From Ashinkailepas kermadecensis (lineage: Eukaryota; Arthropoda; Thecostraca; Neolepadidae): a DNA stretch of 64,000 bases. Below, piece after piece: positions 22,470 through 33,799 of the stretch. The position numbers and the translations under genes are program-made. The notes under the pieces were generated by a model that saw only the letters and a program-made list of their open reading frames with translations, made no database searches and was not told where the DNA came from. Each line of letters opens with the position of its first letter. Position 1 is the stretch's first letter. The DNA lies in the NCBI GenBank assembly GCA_034440615.1, contig JAOTOM010004800.1, forward strand, positions 401,001 to 465,000. The letters are read 5' to 3'.

Positions 22470-22800
22470 TTACCGTTCGTAAGGGCCTGTGGACTTTCTG
22501 ATGGGGGTCGGTATTTCGTAGCGGTACGTAGGTGTTCGTAAGGGCCTGTGATCTTTCGTAGGGACCAGTATACCTTCATAAAGGCTCTTAAGCGTTCGTA
22601 AAGATCCGAACATTCTCGTAAGGGCCCGTGGGCTTCATAGGGGCCCGTAGACGTTAGTAAGGACCCGCGACGTTCGTAGAGGCCCGTAAACGTTTGTCAT
22701 GGTCCATAGACGTTTGTAGGGGCCTGTGAACTTTCGTAGGGGCCCGTAGGCCGTCATAAAGGCCCTTAATCGTTCGTAAGGGTCCGAACACCCTCGCATG
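22470..22800. repeat. Degenerate GGGCCCGTAGACGTTCGTAA repeat, block 2
   Basis: The same unit type as at 21245-21475, with words such as cgttcgtaagggcc, cgtaggggcccgtag and cgtttgtaggggcctgtg. Divergence between units is high. The two blocks flank the LTR candidate, which could have inserted into one older array. Confidence 0.7.
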
Positions 22801-22947
22801 GACCAGTGAAGCGCAAATAAGAGCCCAGATTGTCGACATAGCTCTTTCGGAGAGGCGGCCGGTATGTGCTCTCCCATCCGGTATGTGCAGTTGCAGTCAG
22901 GCAAGACAGGAATGCATTGCGGGAATCAGGAAAGATTAAATTCAAGA

Positions 22948-24200
22948 CAGTGGTGTAGTCAGGGGCGAAGGTGGCAGCGCCTCCCCCCCCCCACCCTCCC
23001 CTACCTGGAGGTTCGGAGGGGACCCTTCAGGCGGCCGCCTTGAGGGGCTCGCAAGGGCTCCTCAACGTGAAGGGTTCCTGAACCAACGAAAGGGGCCCTG
23101 GGCTGACGGAAACAGTCCCGGGCCGATAAAGAGGTCGCCGAGTCAACTGAAAGTGCCATCAGAAGATGTTGATGGCCCTTAGCTGGGCTGACGTGAAGGA
23201 CTTCTGGATCGACGGAAGGGGCCACGGATAGTTGGAAGGGCCCCGGGCTGACGGAGAGGGCCCTGAGCCAAAACCATGGAAGGGCCCCTGGGCTGTCGAC
23301 GGAGCCCAAGCTGAAGAAAGGGACCCTGACCTGATGGGGCCCAAGCGTTTTAAAATGGGCCTCCGGCTTGCCGAAAGGGCTCTGAGTCGTTAACGATGGC
23401 CCATGGGGCGACGGGAGAGGGCCCTAGTTGCCGAAGTGGACATCGGACCGTCAGAAAGGGCCCTTGTGCCTACTGATGGAGCCGAAGCTGTATAAGGGCT
23501 CGGCATGCTGGAGGAGCCAAGGTGTTGAAACAGGACCTCCGGTCAGACAGAGGATGCCTTGGATAGCTAAGAAGGGAGAAGCATGAAAGAGAGGACCCCT
23601 AGCAGCGAGAGAGCCCAGAGCCGGCATGAAAAGTCCTTGGGCCGACATGAGCCGAAACCACACAGGGGGGCACCTGCACAGTAGCGGAGGCCCAAGCTTT
23701 TCAAGAGGAGACTCCGGCCGGACGGAGAGTGTCCTGAGCCGTGAAAGAGGGTCCCTGGGGCCACGGATGGGGGCCCGGGCCGGATGTGCAAAGCCACTGG
23801 ATCGGCTTTGGCTCACGCTGATGGAGAGGGGCTCAAAGCTGACAGCGGGCCTCAGACCGACAAAGAGGCCCCGAGCTACGGAGACGATCCGGGCTGAAGC
23901 GGACCGTTCCCGATGCTACGTAAAAGGCCTGTTAACTGTTAGCAAACAGTGGCGTTTCTAAGGGCTGAAGGGGCACCCGCCCCACTGGTGAGTCCGATGT
24001 GACCATCCCGGCGACCGCCCTAGGCGGCAGAGATATAACCGAGGAGAAATGTTAACGCATCTGACAGCTCTTGCGGAAAGGGCCCTTCCGATCTCTTCCA
24101 CTCTGAGCCCACAGTTGTTCCAGCAGCTACGGTCGCTCCAGCCATGGCGAAACAGACAAACAACCCAGCGATAGTTGTGATGACTGGCAACAGTGCTAGT
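22948..24200 (+). repeat. Interspersed GGGCCC-rich repeat, copy 1
   Basis: About 900 bases of degenerate 25-bp units of gggccctgggctgacgg type are followed by a unique tail with ccagcagctacgg, ccagccatggcg and acccagcgatagttgtgatg (24118-24170). The tail and several internal landmarks recur in the same order at 39510-40225, so both are copies of one longer element. The left end begins with cagtggtgtagtcagg, like the termini of many hAT-type elements. Open frames on both strands are not protein-like. Confidence 0.65.
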
Positions 24201-25600
24201 TGATTTGCTTTGGACCAAGATGATACCGGTTAAGCAAAAATAAAAAATAAATGTTTGCACGATGTTGTGCGTTGGGCATAGCTGGTCACGAATCTTGCTA
24301 GTCCTTTCCATGTCCCCAAATCTTGCGTACTTATTTTCTCCACTGGTATTTACGACTCGTTTTCAGAAAGTATGACGGTGTTGACGCCATCGACGCGACC
24401 TTGCGGTGGCCGCTCGGTTTTCCCGCTACCAAGTCTCTACTGATGGGCCGGCGCACGCAGCAGTCACGTGACAGTCGAGCCGACGCTCATGACGCGCGCT
24501 CGTGCCGGTTCCCGAGCGTGGGAGCCGGACAAACAATTACCGTGATGTCCGCCCTGTACCAGCGGCCAGTGCGTGTGGGAGGTAATTAAAAAGACGCCGT
24601 CGGTCGCGTCCGACGGGAACTGAGCCGCCGGCTTTACGGCCGCAGAGTCCAGCGTGCTAATTTATAGCGCTGTGACGCCATTATTATAATTACGGCGCTG
24701 CTCTCATTATGGGCGATGCTCCAGTTGTGACGTTGGCGCGAATGCTCGGCAGTTCGCGCGGATCGGTGAAACGGCGGGAGAGGTGCCGTAGGGACCTCGG
24801 CAAGAGTCGGCGGAATGATAGTGGGATCGAGAGAAATGTCGACGGGCTGACGGGCTGACGGTGAGGCGGGGGTGAAGTGTATCGGGTGGCCAGATCATTG
24901 CAAGTGCATGGATGGGTTTTAAGGACGAGAGAACGCTCAGATTGGAAGAACAGAGGAGAGTGGAACTGCACGGAGGAGAAGCAATTTGGTGTCCTAGCTA
25001 AGTGCATTAGTGCCAGGCTTTGGTCATTCCGAAAATGATTTCTGACGGAATCACACTCCTGTATTCGTGATCAGTATACTCTCTAGTATGTGTAACGTAC
25101 CAGAGACCAGACGAACTTTCCTACAACACTGACATGAACACTTCCTGACAGGTTTCAACGTTTCTTCCGACGATGTTTTTTCCATGCTATTACACGCTGA
25201 CCGCAAACAGCTGCTGGAGATCAGTCACGTTCGTCTAGCTGCACGCCACGAACCGGACATCAGCTGATCATGGGTCAGCTGGCGGCCGCCTGGGGTCAGC
25301 TGACCGACGCCTGAGGTCGCCGGCACTGACTCAGAGGCCAAGCACACTCATTCACTCATGGAGGTGCGCGGCGGAGTTGCCCCCTGTTGTTAACTCTCTG
25401 AGATGACCAATGGTCGCCGCGCCGCCGCATTGTCGGCATGTTAATGTGGCTCACCGGATGCGTTCTTGTTGGACCATGTGCTCGGTGTCGAGATCGGGAC
25501 AAGCGACTGGTAGTCTACATGGCCTGGTTTTACCAGGCCATGATCTCAGCTCTGTTCTATATTAACTGCTCAAACATATGAAGACTCGCGTCAATATGAT
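24201..25600. other. Unassigned sequence
   Basis: No gene identified. A GC-rich, CpG-rich part (24400-24900) has open frames on both strands without recognisable domains. The right part (25030-25600) is mixed and leads into the 32-bp array. Confidence 0.35.
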
Positions 25601-25604
25601 GGAA

Positions 25605-26396
25605 AACCCGCCACTGTCCGCTATCTACCACCTTCAAACCCGCTACTCTCCGCTATCTACCACCTTCAAACCCGCTACTGTCCGCTATCTACCACCTTCA
25701 AACCCGCTACTGTCCGCTATCTATCACCTTCAAACCCGCTACTGTCCGCTATCTACCACCTTCAAACCCGCTACTGTCCGCTATCTACCACCTTCAAACC
25801 CGCTACTGTCCGCTATCTACCACCTTCAAACCCGCTACTGTCCGCTATCTACCACCTTCAAACCCGCTACTCTCCGCTATCTATCACCTTCAAACCCGCT
25901 ACTGTCCGCTATCTACACCTTAACCCGCTACTGTCCGCTATCTATCACCTTAAACCCGCTACTTCCGCTATCTACCACCTTCAAACCCGCTACTTCGTAT
26001 CTATCACCTTCAAACCCGCTACTGTCCGCTATCTACCACCTTCAAACCCGCTACTGTCCGCTATCTACCACCTTCAAACCCGCTACTTCCGCTATCTATC
26101 ACCTTCAAACCCGCTACTGTCCGCTATCTACCACCTTCAAACCCGCTACTCTCCGCTATCTATCACCTTCAAACCCGCTACTGTCCGCTATCTACCACCT
26201 TCAAACCCGCTACTGTCCGCTATCTACCACCTTCAAACCCGCTACTCTCCGCTATCTATCACCTTCAAACCCGCTACTGTCCGCTATCTACCACCTTCAA
26301 ACCCGCTACTGTCCGCTATCTACCACCTTCAAACCCGCTACTGTCCGCTATCTACCACCTTCAAACCCGCTACTGTCCGCTATCTACCACCTTCAC
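25605..26396. repeat. 32-bp minisatellite, about 25 copies
   Basis: Units of 32 bp carry ccttcaaacccgctactgtc followed by cgctatctacca or cgctatctatca. A few have 1-5 base deletions around 25915-25995. Three units restore the frame (96 bp), so a 307-codon plus frame results. It has no start context or domain and is an artefact. Confidence 0.95.
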
Positions 26397-26654
26397 AAAT
26401 GCCCGTTGCTGCACGCCTCCACTGGGGACCGTTGGCGCTGCTCGACTGGCTGCTCGTGCCGCACCCTGCCCCCAGCCGAGGTGATGGTGCATGTGGCATA
26501 GCATCATGACAGCTTCTAACAATATCAGCTGCTTCAACTCTGTGTGTTTAAAATGAACCTTGCACTCAGCCCGGCAGGAAATTCAGAAGAAACAATGCCA
26601 GACACGTTAAAATAAAATAAAAACTGTTGAAGTCCTTCTGAGGGCGTCACGCCA

Positions 26655-27500
26655 CGAGTGGTGGCGTGGTGCTACCAGTGGTGGTGTGATGTTGCGAGGG
26701 GAGGCGTGGGGCTATAACTGGTGGCGTGGTGCTACAACTGGTGGCGTGGTGCTACATCTGGTGGCGTGGTGCTACAACTGGTGGCGTGGTGCTACCAGTG
26801 GTGGTGTGATGTTACGAGTGGTGGCGTGGTGTTACGAGTGGTGGCGTGGTGCTACCAGTGGTGGTGTGATGTTGCGAGGGGAGGCGTGGGGCTATAACTG
26901 GTGGCGTGGTGTTCGAGTGGTGGCGTGGTGTTACGAGTGGTGGCGTGGTGCTACAACTGGTGGCGTGGTGCTACCAGTGGTGGTGTGATGTTACGAGTGG
27001 TGGCGTGGTGCTACAACTGGTGGCGTGGTGCTACAACTGGTGGCGTGGTGCTACATCTGGTGGCGTGGTGCTACAACTGGTGGCGTGGTGCTACCAGTGG
27101 TGGTGTGATGTTACGAGTGGTGGCGTGGTGCTACAACTGGTGGCGTGGTGCTACAACTGGTGGCGTGGTGCTACATCTGGTGGCGTGGTGCTACAACTGG
27201 TGGCGTGGTGCTACAACTGGTGGCGTGGTGTTACGAGTGGTGGCGTGGTGCTACAACTGGTGGCGTGGTGCTACAACTGGTAGCGTGGTGTTACGAGTGG
27301 TGGCGTGGTGCTACAACTGGTGGCGTGGTGCTGCAAGTGGTGGAGTGATGCTACGAGTGGTGGCGCGGTGTTACGAGTGGTGGCGTGGTGCTACCAGTGG
27401 TGGTGTGATGTTGCGAGGGGAGGCGTGACGCCACGAGTTATAGCGTTGTGTTACGCGTGGTAGCGTGGTGCTACGAGTGATAGCGTTGTGGTGCAAATGG
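26655..27500. repeat. 20-bp minisatellite, about 42 copies, with higher-order blocks
   Basis: Unit ggtggcgtggtgctacaact with acatct, accagt and acgagt variants. Blocks of variants repeat in the same order, for example the pair ending in gttgcgaggggaggcgtg at about 26690, 26870 and 27410. This indicates amplification of multi-unit blocks after single-unit divergence. Confidence 0.95.
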
Positions 27501-27557
27501 TAGCGTGGTGCAACGAGCAGATAAGATCAGCATAGTGCTGAGCGTAGCATGGAGGAA

Positions 27558-27792
27558 AATTAGAGGTTACATGTCGGCTACAATCAGAGGTTACATGTCG
27601 GCTACAATTAGAGGTTACATGTCGTTGGCTACAATTAGAGGTTACATGTCGGCTACAATCAGAGGTTACATGTCGGCTACAATTAGAGGTTACATGTCGT
27701 TGGCTACAATTAGAGGTTACATGTCGGCTACAATTAGAGGTTACATGTCGGCTAAAATTAGAGGTTACATGTCGGCTACAATCAGGCAGCGA
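27558..27792. repeat. 24-bp minisatellite, about 10 copies
   Basis: Unit agaggttacatgtcggctac plus aatt or aatc. Two units carry a 3-base insertion (cgttgg in place of cgg). The frame is open because the unit is a multiple of three. Confidence 0.93.
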
Positions 27793-27948
27793 GATTTAAA
27801 CCACAGAACCCACAGTCACGGTGCAATCGCGCCGCCCACCAGACTATCGGAGCTCTGTACAAGCGACGGGTGTCTGTACAAGCGACTCTGTACAAGTTAC
27901 TGCGCTGCCCCCTATACATCGGATCTCTGCAAATGCGACGGGTACTGG

Positions 27949-28008
27949 TCACGACAGGTGTTGGTCACGACCGGTGTTGGTCACGACCGGTGTTGGTCGC
28001 AGCCGGAA
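27949..28008. repeat. 18-bp minisatellite, about 3.5 copies
   Basis: Unit gtcacgaccggtgttg plus gt, repeated three times with a partial fourth that ends in cgcagccgg. Confidence 0.85.
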
Positions 28009-28364
28009 TGGACTGGTAGAGGACATGTGGAGCAAAATCGACAAGGACTTGGCGGATGACTGAAATGTTAGGATTGGGGTTCACTAAGGCCTGGCCATTG
28101 GCTGAGCTCGACTGGCCACTGACGGAGCTCAACGAACCGAAACGATGGCTCAGAGATATCAGCATCAGAGAGGTGCCAATCAAAGCACGAACATCAAACA
28201 AGCAGGGCAACCACACTCGCACGGATACCGACTACACAGAGATGCCAACCCAGCAGACATCAGCAGGGACATCTCAGGGATACCCGGATACCAGCCGCAC
28301 AGACATAACAATAGCACAACATTCCTGACCACGCAGGAAAGCCAACCACGCAGGGTCATCAGCC

Positions 28365-28665
28365 AGGCAGGGCCACTAACTAGCCAGGACACCGGCCAAG
28401 CAGGGCCACTAATTGGCCAGGTCACCAGCCAGACAGGGCCACTAACTAGCCAGGTCACCGACCAGGCAGGGCCACCAACTAGCCAGGTCACCGACCAGGC
28501 AGGGCTACCAACTAGCCAGGTCACCAGCCAGGCAGGGCCACCAACTAGCCAGGTCACCGACCAGGCAGGGCCACTAACTAGCCAGGTCACCAGCCAGGCA
28601 GGGCCACCAACTAGCCAAGTCACCAGCCAGACATGGCCACCGACTAGCCAGGTGAGCAGTCAGGT
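28365..28665. repeat. 33-bp minisatellite, about 9 copies
   Basis: Unit ccaggtcaccgaccaggc followed by agggccaccaactag, with agc/gac and act/acc variants. It reads QVTDQAGPPTS in the plus frame. It is unrelated in sequence to the 33-bp array at 2 kb. Confidence 0.93.
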
Positions 28666-28844
28666 AGGGCCATCGGTCAGGCAGTGTACACCAACCACAC
28701 GGCGATACAAATCGATGTGGCACATCAGTCCGATAAGGCCCGCACGTAGCACCAGCACGCCCGGGCGCTGACCATTCAGCGACAACAATTAATGCAGTCT
28801 AGACTGCTGCATCAGCTAATGATTGGCTACATCCAACTTCCGTA

Positions 28845-28938
28845 CACTCTAGTAATGGGGTAATGGCGACCGTACATGCTAGTAATGGCGTAAAGGCGAC
28901 CGTGCACGCCAGTAATGGCATAATGGCGACCGTGATGG
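28845..28938. repeat. 31-33-bp repeat, three copies
   Basis: Three units with gtaatggcgtaa/gtaatgg and ggcgaccgtacatgctagta or variants. Confidence 0.75.
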
Positions 28939-29756
28939 GGCTAGCTGCACGCACAGTCTGACTACCGGTGAAATCTCAGCCAGTCGCATATCACGTGAGA
29001 GATGACACGCACGCACTGTCGGCCACATTAGTGCACCCCCACCGCCGCGTAACGCGCGCGAGCACGGGAAATGGTGCGAAAATGGCACGCTTTCCACCGT
29101 CTTTGCAACTCGCGCGCTTCGTGCCGTTTTGCAAACAGTAATGAAGCTTCAAGTACCGAAAGCTTTGAAAGCAGTTTCTCCGGGTGAAAGGGCTGTTGGT
29201 GGTGTGGGGAATGGGGACGGTGAAAGGAGTAAGGGATGAAGTTTTGCAGCTATATGTAGGTGCCTCAAGCACGACTAATATCCTGGATACGGGATTGTAG
29301 TTCACGGGTTTGCTCTTTGTCAAAACTTATTCATTTTGGACCGCTTCAGGCAGCGCAGGGAGTCTGTAAGAGTAGGAAGCAAATGCCTAGTTCAGTGCTG
29401 TCGGCTGGAAAATCACCACACCAGGCAGCCAGCATCAACTCTGCCAGGCAGCGATGCTTTGCTGGATGAGCTGTAGCAATAATATCAATTCAATAATTGC
29501 AGAAAGCTAACATCGGCAATTAAAACCACCTAAGGACCAGTGGGATTTTGGTACATACCATATGTTCAGAGTAAAAAAGAGCCGGTTGAATCGCATTCCT
29601 ACGTTGGCAACACTCTGACCATACTGAGTCAGCCGCTCATCAGTTTGTGGGCAGGGTGGGGGTGGTATTTCGTGGAGCCTAAAACTGGCAGAATGAATGA
29701 TGCCAGTGGTTACCATTGCTAATGACTATTTTTATTTATTTTTTCCGGTGATGTGA
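28939..29756. other. Unassigned sequence
   Basis: No gene or repeat recognised. Open frames are under 110 codons on both strands. The right end is bounded by a TTAA (29757-29760) that may be the left target site of a piggyBac-like element. Confidence 0.35.
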
Positions 29757-29944
29757 TTAATTATTGGCAGTGCCCATGTAAGTGACAGTCGACACGACAT
29801 ATATGCGATGCCTAATTGCATGACGTACATAACCGGACCGCGCTGGACGCCGCTAAAGTTTGGCGGTACCAAATGGACCCACTGGTCCTGGTCGCTAGCC
29901 GTGGAGGGGAGACTGGGCGCGCGGGAGGGGAGTGTAGTGCGTGC

Positions 29945-30030
29945 GTGGGAGTGTGCTAGCGTCGGAGTGTGCTAGCGTGGGAGTGTGCTAGCGTGGGAGT
30001 GTGCTAGCGTCGGAGTGTGCTAGCGTCGTT
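29945..30030. repeat. 16-18-bp repeat, about five copies
   Basis: Units of gtgctagcgtgggagt and gtgctagcgtcggagt lie inside the piggyBac-like element, upstream of the transposase. They could be a local expansion in its 5' region. Confidence 0.8.
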
Positions 30031-30084
30031 GCGTTGGCGAACAATTTGGCGCCGGTGCGCGCAGGAATCGCCAAGTTCAGCATT

Positions 30085-31865
30085 TTGTCATGGAACGAAG
30101 CGGTGCGTATCTGTGAGCGAAGCGATTGAAATGATTGGCGATATCTATCTGGAAGGTGAATACGAGTTGACTGTCGTAAACGTGCCACCTGGCTGATCTC
30201 AGTGATGCAGACGAGCTGGATGACGATGCCACTGGACCAGCAGAAGTGCACGATGTTCCTGACACCCTGGAAGTGCAGATTAATTGTGACCTGGATGAAC
30301 CTGAACAGGCAGACCCTCCAAATCAAACGTCAGGAGCTGACATCATCCCAACGAAGAGGCGACGCGGCGGCATGTTTCACCCGAGTACACTAGATGGGAG
30401 AATGCGTACGTTTCGACTCGATGCACCTCATATCAAAGCATCACAGACTCCCTGAGGGGATGTACGCCAGTGGAGATCATGAAAGAGCTGCTGACTCGGG
30501 ATATATTTCAACGCATCCAGACGGAGACTCTGCGGTACCCTCTACATGTGAAACGTGACCCACTCTTCTCGATAGATGACAGCGACCTGAAGGCGTTCAC
30601 TAGGATGATCATCTTATCTGGATATGTCACGCTCCCAAACGAAAAGCTCTGTTGGTCAGAGGCAGAGGATCTAGCCCATGACATTTTGGAAGGCTATGCC
30701 GCGCAGCAAGTAAATGAAAATAAGACAGTATCTTCATGTGCAGGACAACTGGAGGAAGCAGACCAGCACGGATCGAGCCTACAATGTCCGACCATTGATT
30801 GATATGCTGAACGAGTCGTTCCGGAAGTTTGGCATATATCAGGAAAAAACTCGATGTGGACGAGATGATCGTCCGCTACTACGGATGTCACTGAAGCAGT
30901 TCATCCACGCGAAGCCCATCCGTTTCGGCTACAAACTGTGGGTTTTGTGTAGGGAAGATTGATACTGCCACAAGTTCGACTTGTACTGTGGAAGGAGCAG
31001 CGCCCTCAGTTGCAGGACATGCCCATGGGGACGAGAGCGGTGCTCGATATGATAAGTGTCACTTCAGATCAAAGAGGTCACGAGGCCTCTACTTTGACAA
31101 TATATTCACGTCTGGAGTGCTACTCTCGGAGCTCAGGAATCGTGGTATCCGTGTCACCGGTACTGTGAGGGAATACCGGATGGAAAAATGCCTCACCAAA
31201 CCAACAAAGTTCCTTTAAAAAGAGAAACAAAGTGCGCTTGACTACTGGTTTGAAATGACGGAAGAAATTCTGGCAGTCCCCTAGAATGACAACAAATTTG
31301 TCAGCGTGATGACCAACTTTGACTGCATCCACCCAACGGTAAGCATTCAGCGCTTCGACCGGACGCAGAGAAAGAAGATGGACGTGCCCCAGCCGCGGGT
31401 GCTCAGGCCGCACAACATCGGCATGGGAGGCATCGACTTGCATGACTGGCTACTGGGCCAGTACGGCATCGCCATCCGTGGAAAAAAGCGGTACTGGTTC
31501 CTCCTCACTAGGATGCTCGACATGACCATCGTGGACAGCTGGCTCCTTCACTAGGCCACACTGCAAAAGGAAGAGCAGCTCTCTCTCTCTCTCTCTCTCT
31601 CTCTGCTCAACTTCCGGTAGCCTGCATGAAGTCGGCAGCTGCGTGCCACGTGACCAGTGTGCGGCGAACCTCGGCCGGGAACACATCGGACAGTCTGCCG
31701 TATGACGGGATCGGCCACTTCATCGGCACTTCTGAAGCCCGGCGACGATGCCGGCGCACGCGCTGCACCGGAAAGCCACGCAAAACCTGCGTGAAGTGCA
31801 ATGTAGCACACATCGCACTTTACGCAGTGAAGTTGTACATTGTTTTCCATCACATCAAGTTGCAC
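30085..31865 (+). pseudogene. piggyBac-like transposase pseudogene
   Basis: Reading across frames in order: an acidic N-terminal region (VSEAIEMIGDIYLEGEYEL, then LSDADELDDDATGPAEV, about 30110-30240), a transposase core start (MKELLTRDIFQRIQ and IDDSDLKAFTRMIILSGYV, 30479-30640), VRPLIDMLNESFRKFG (about 30790), LDVDEMIVRYYGCH (first catalytic D, about 30850-30890), KQFIHAKPIRFGYKLWVLC, GLYFDNIFTSGVLLSELRNR (second D, about 31087-31145), MGGIDLHDWLLGQYGI (third D, about 31425-31470), and a C-terminal cysteine-rich segment with KTCVKCNVAHIAL (about 31790). These are the expected blocks of the DDD transposase. At least five frameshifts or stops and a CT microsatellite (31581-31604) break the frame, so no full-length protein can be made. 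Confidence 0.85.
31581..31604. repeat. CT microsatellite inside the transposase pseudogene
   Basis: A run of about twelve ct dinucleotides lies between the core and the C-terminal cysteine-rich region of the piggyBac-like pseudogene. Confidence 0.9.
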
Positions 31866-32453
31866 ATCACATTGCACTTCAGCACACTGTGCCAAGTGTT
31901 TCGCAGCGTACCACCGCAAATGAGGGGGATACAACCCGTGGCCCGGGGGGAGCAAGACCCAAACATCCTGGGTGTTCCTATGTGTAACGTGTGAATGAAT
32001 ACAGCACTTCCGTCTGATAATACAGCGAGGAAATAATTGATTGGTGTAAACTGGCTAAAACCCGTGGAATCGTGGATGCTATTATGTTAATACATGAACA
32101 TGCAAGATGGCAAGTCAGTCAAATTTCATAACCAAGCATGTTTGGCTGACATTAAAACGATAATAACAGAAACAATGCTCAATGATCCTATTCGCTGCAG
32201 TACTTCGAACCAGCGACCATTAGCTTGCCCCTCCCCAAACGCTAAACGGTGGCCGCCGTGCCGGGGCGAGCGCGCGCGGCGTCCGAACCGCGCGCAGCGC
32301 TGAGGGCTAGTGGGACCCTTTGGTACCGGGCCGTAGCTCGAAAACGGCTGGAGATAATTTTATATTTTGTCCACAGCTTTGTACTTGTTCGATTAGATGA
32401 ATGATAATTTTTAAAAAATCAGCGAATTATGTACCCGGTACTTAACGGGTTAA

Positions 32454-32925
32454 CTTCCGCATCCCTGCATAACTTCAGAAAGGGAACAAAACAAATTGAA
32501 CCAAGTGTGATGATCTGACCATTGCACGAGCGTCTGCTTCAAACAGTGGGTGAGATGAAGGTTAGAACCACGCCAGAACGGCGGAAGAAATGAATACCCA
32601 AAGCATGCTCGTTTTGGCCAAGCTTGGTCAAAGTACTGCTCAACAACCACCCATTGGCAGCTTACTATACATCAGGAACATCATTCACACAAAACCAGAG
32701 GGCAAAAGTGTGGACCTAGCTCATGGCCGTGTTTGTGCTGATTCGGTTCCCCTGTGGCTGCCAGTACATCATTTTTGTTTCCATCTGTTCGCTTAACTAT
32801 AAATTTACCTGGAATTAATTTTTGCCTTCGCAGTTAGTTTTGGTCTAATATTGGCGTTACCACCACGGTGATACACAAAATGTACGGTAAAGATTCGTGT
32901 CGATGAATACAAGACTAACCTGACC
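32454..32925. other. Unassigned sequence
   Basis: Unique-looking sequence right of the piggyBac-like element. No gene, tandem repeat or RNA gene identified. Confidence 0.35.
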
Positions 32926-32929
32926 CGCA

Positions 32930-33338
32930 GGTTGTTATGTGGTGTTGTGCCGCAGGTGGTTGAGAGGCCTTCATCCGCAGGTGGTTAAGTGGTGTTGTGC
33001 CGTAGGTAGTTGGGTGGTGTTGGTCAGCAGGTGGTTGAGTGGTGTTGTGCCGCAGGTGGTTGAGTGGTGTTGGTCCGCAGGTGGTTGAGTGATGTTGTGC
33101 CGCAGGTGGTTGAGTGGTGTTGGTCCGCAGGTGGTTGAGTGTTGTTGTGCCGCAGGTGGTTGAGTGGTGTTGTGCCGCAGGTGGTTGAGTGGTGTTGTGC
33201 CGCAGGTGGTTGAGTGGTGTTGGTCCGCAGGTGGTTGAGTGTTATTGTGCCGCAGGTGGTTGAGTGGTGTTGTGCCGCAGGTGGTTGAGTGGTGTTGTGC
33301 CGCAGGTGGTTGAGTGGTGTTGTGTCGCAGGCGTTGTG
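32930..33338. repeat. 25-bp minisatellite, about 16 copies
   Basis: Unit caggtggttgagtggtgttg followed by tgccg or gtccg. The two linkers alternate in part of the array. The right end continues as gcaggcgttgtgttcagcc. Confidence 0.93.
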
Positions 33339-33580
33339 TTCAGCCGAGTGGTCAGATTTACCTGACCCGACATCTGACCCGACATCGGGCGAGAGCGATG
33401 TCGGAGTAACAAGATGATGAGCACGCGTCTCCGAGGGGGCTGTTTTTGCAGATCACATAATCAGTGGGGCACCGAAAGTGTTGCACTAGTGAACACCAAG
33501 CATTGCTTCGACGGTTGCATACATAATAAACAACCCTCTTGAATCTCTGTTCGAGTGAGGTGCGAATCGCTTTTTGAACT

Positions 33581-33778
33581 ACCTCTTCAAAATGTGCAGG
33601 GAATCTCTAACAAAATGCCTCTCAGTGCCTAACCCATAGGTTCTGAGACTTTTGTCACACAATTTCCCTTCAATCAGCTCCCTGTCCTGAGGGCCAATTG
33701 TAACCGTATGCCCGATATCAATCAGTCGAGCCTGCCAGTTGTTAATGGCATCGTTGAGAGATCCAATGAGCAGTTGAC
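33581..33778 (-). pseudogene. Unrecognised coding relic
   Basis: On the minus strand a 65-codon stretch without its own ATG reads as protein-like sequence: LLIGSLNDAINNWQARLIDI, then HTVTIGPQDRELIEGKLCDK and SLRTYGLGTERHFVRDSLHI, to a stop. After a one-base shift the DNA continues with HFEEVVQKAIRTSLEQRF (about 33540-33590). Balanced composition and amphipathic segments suggest a former coding region, perhaps of an old transposable element. I do not recognise the family. It is not a tandem-repeat artefact. Confidence 0.4.
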
Positions 33779-33799
33779 AATTATATAAATTAATCCGCC

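Larger units (their letters stand above)
29761..32449 (+). mobile_element. piggyBac-like DNA transposon, decayed
   Basis: The element encloses a broken piggyBac-type transposase on the plus strand. Near each side is an inverted copy of one word: ggtaccaaatggacccact at about 29865-29883 and, inverted, agtgggaccctttggtacc at about 32309-32327. The right boundary reads cccggtacttaacggg followed by TTAA (32450-32453), the target site used by this superfamily. The best left boundary is the TTAA at 29757-29760, where the adjacent terminal bases match the right end only partly. The end assignment is inference, while the transposase itself is well supported. Confidence 0.6.

Noticed and set aside
25578..26501. 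307-codon plus frame with an ATG
   Set aside because: All but the last 35 codons are the 32-bp repeat read in three rotating frames.
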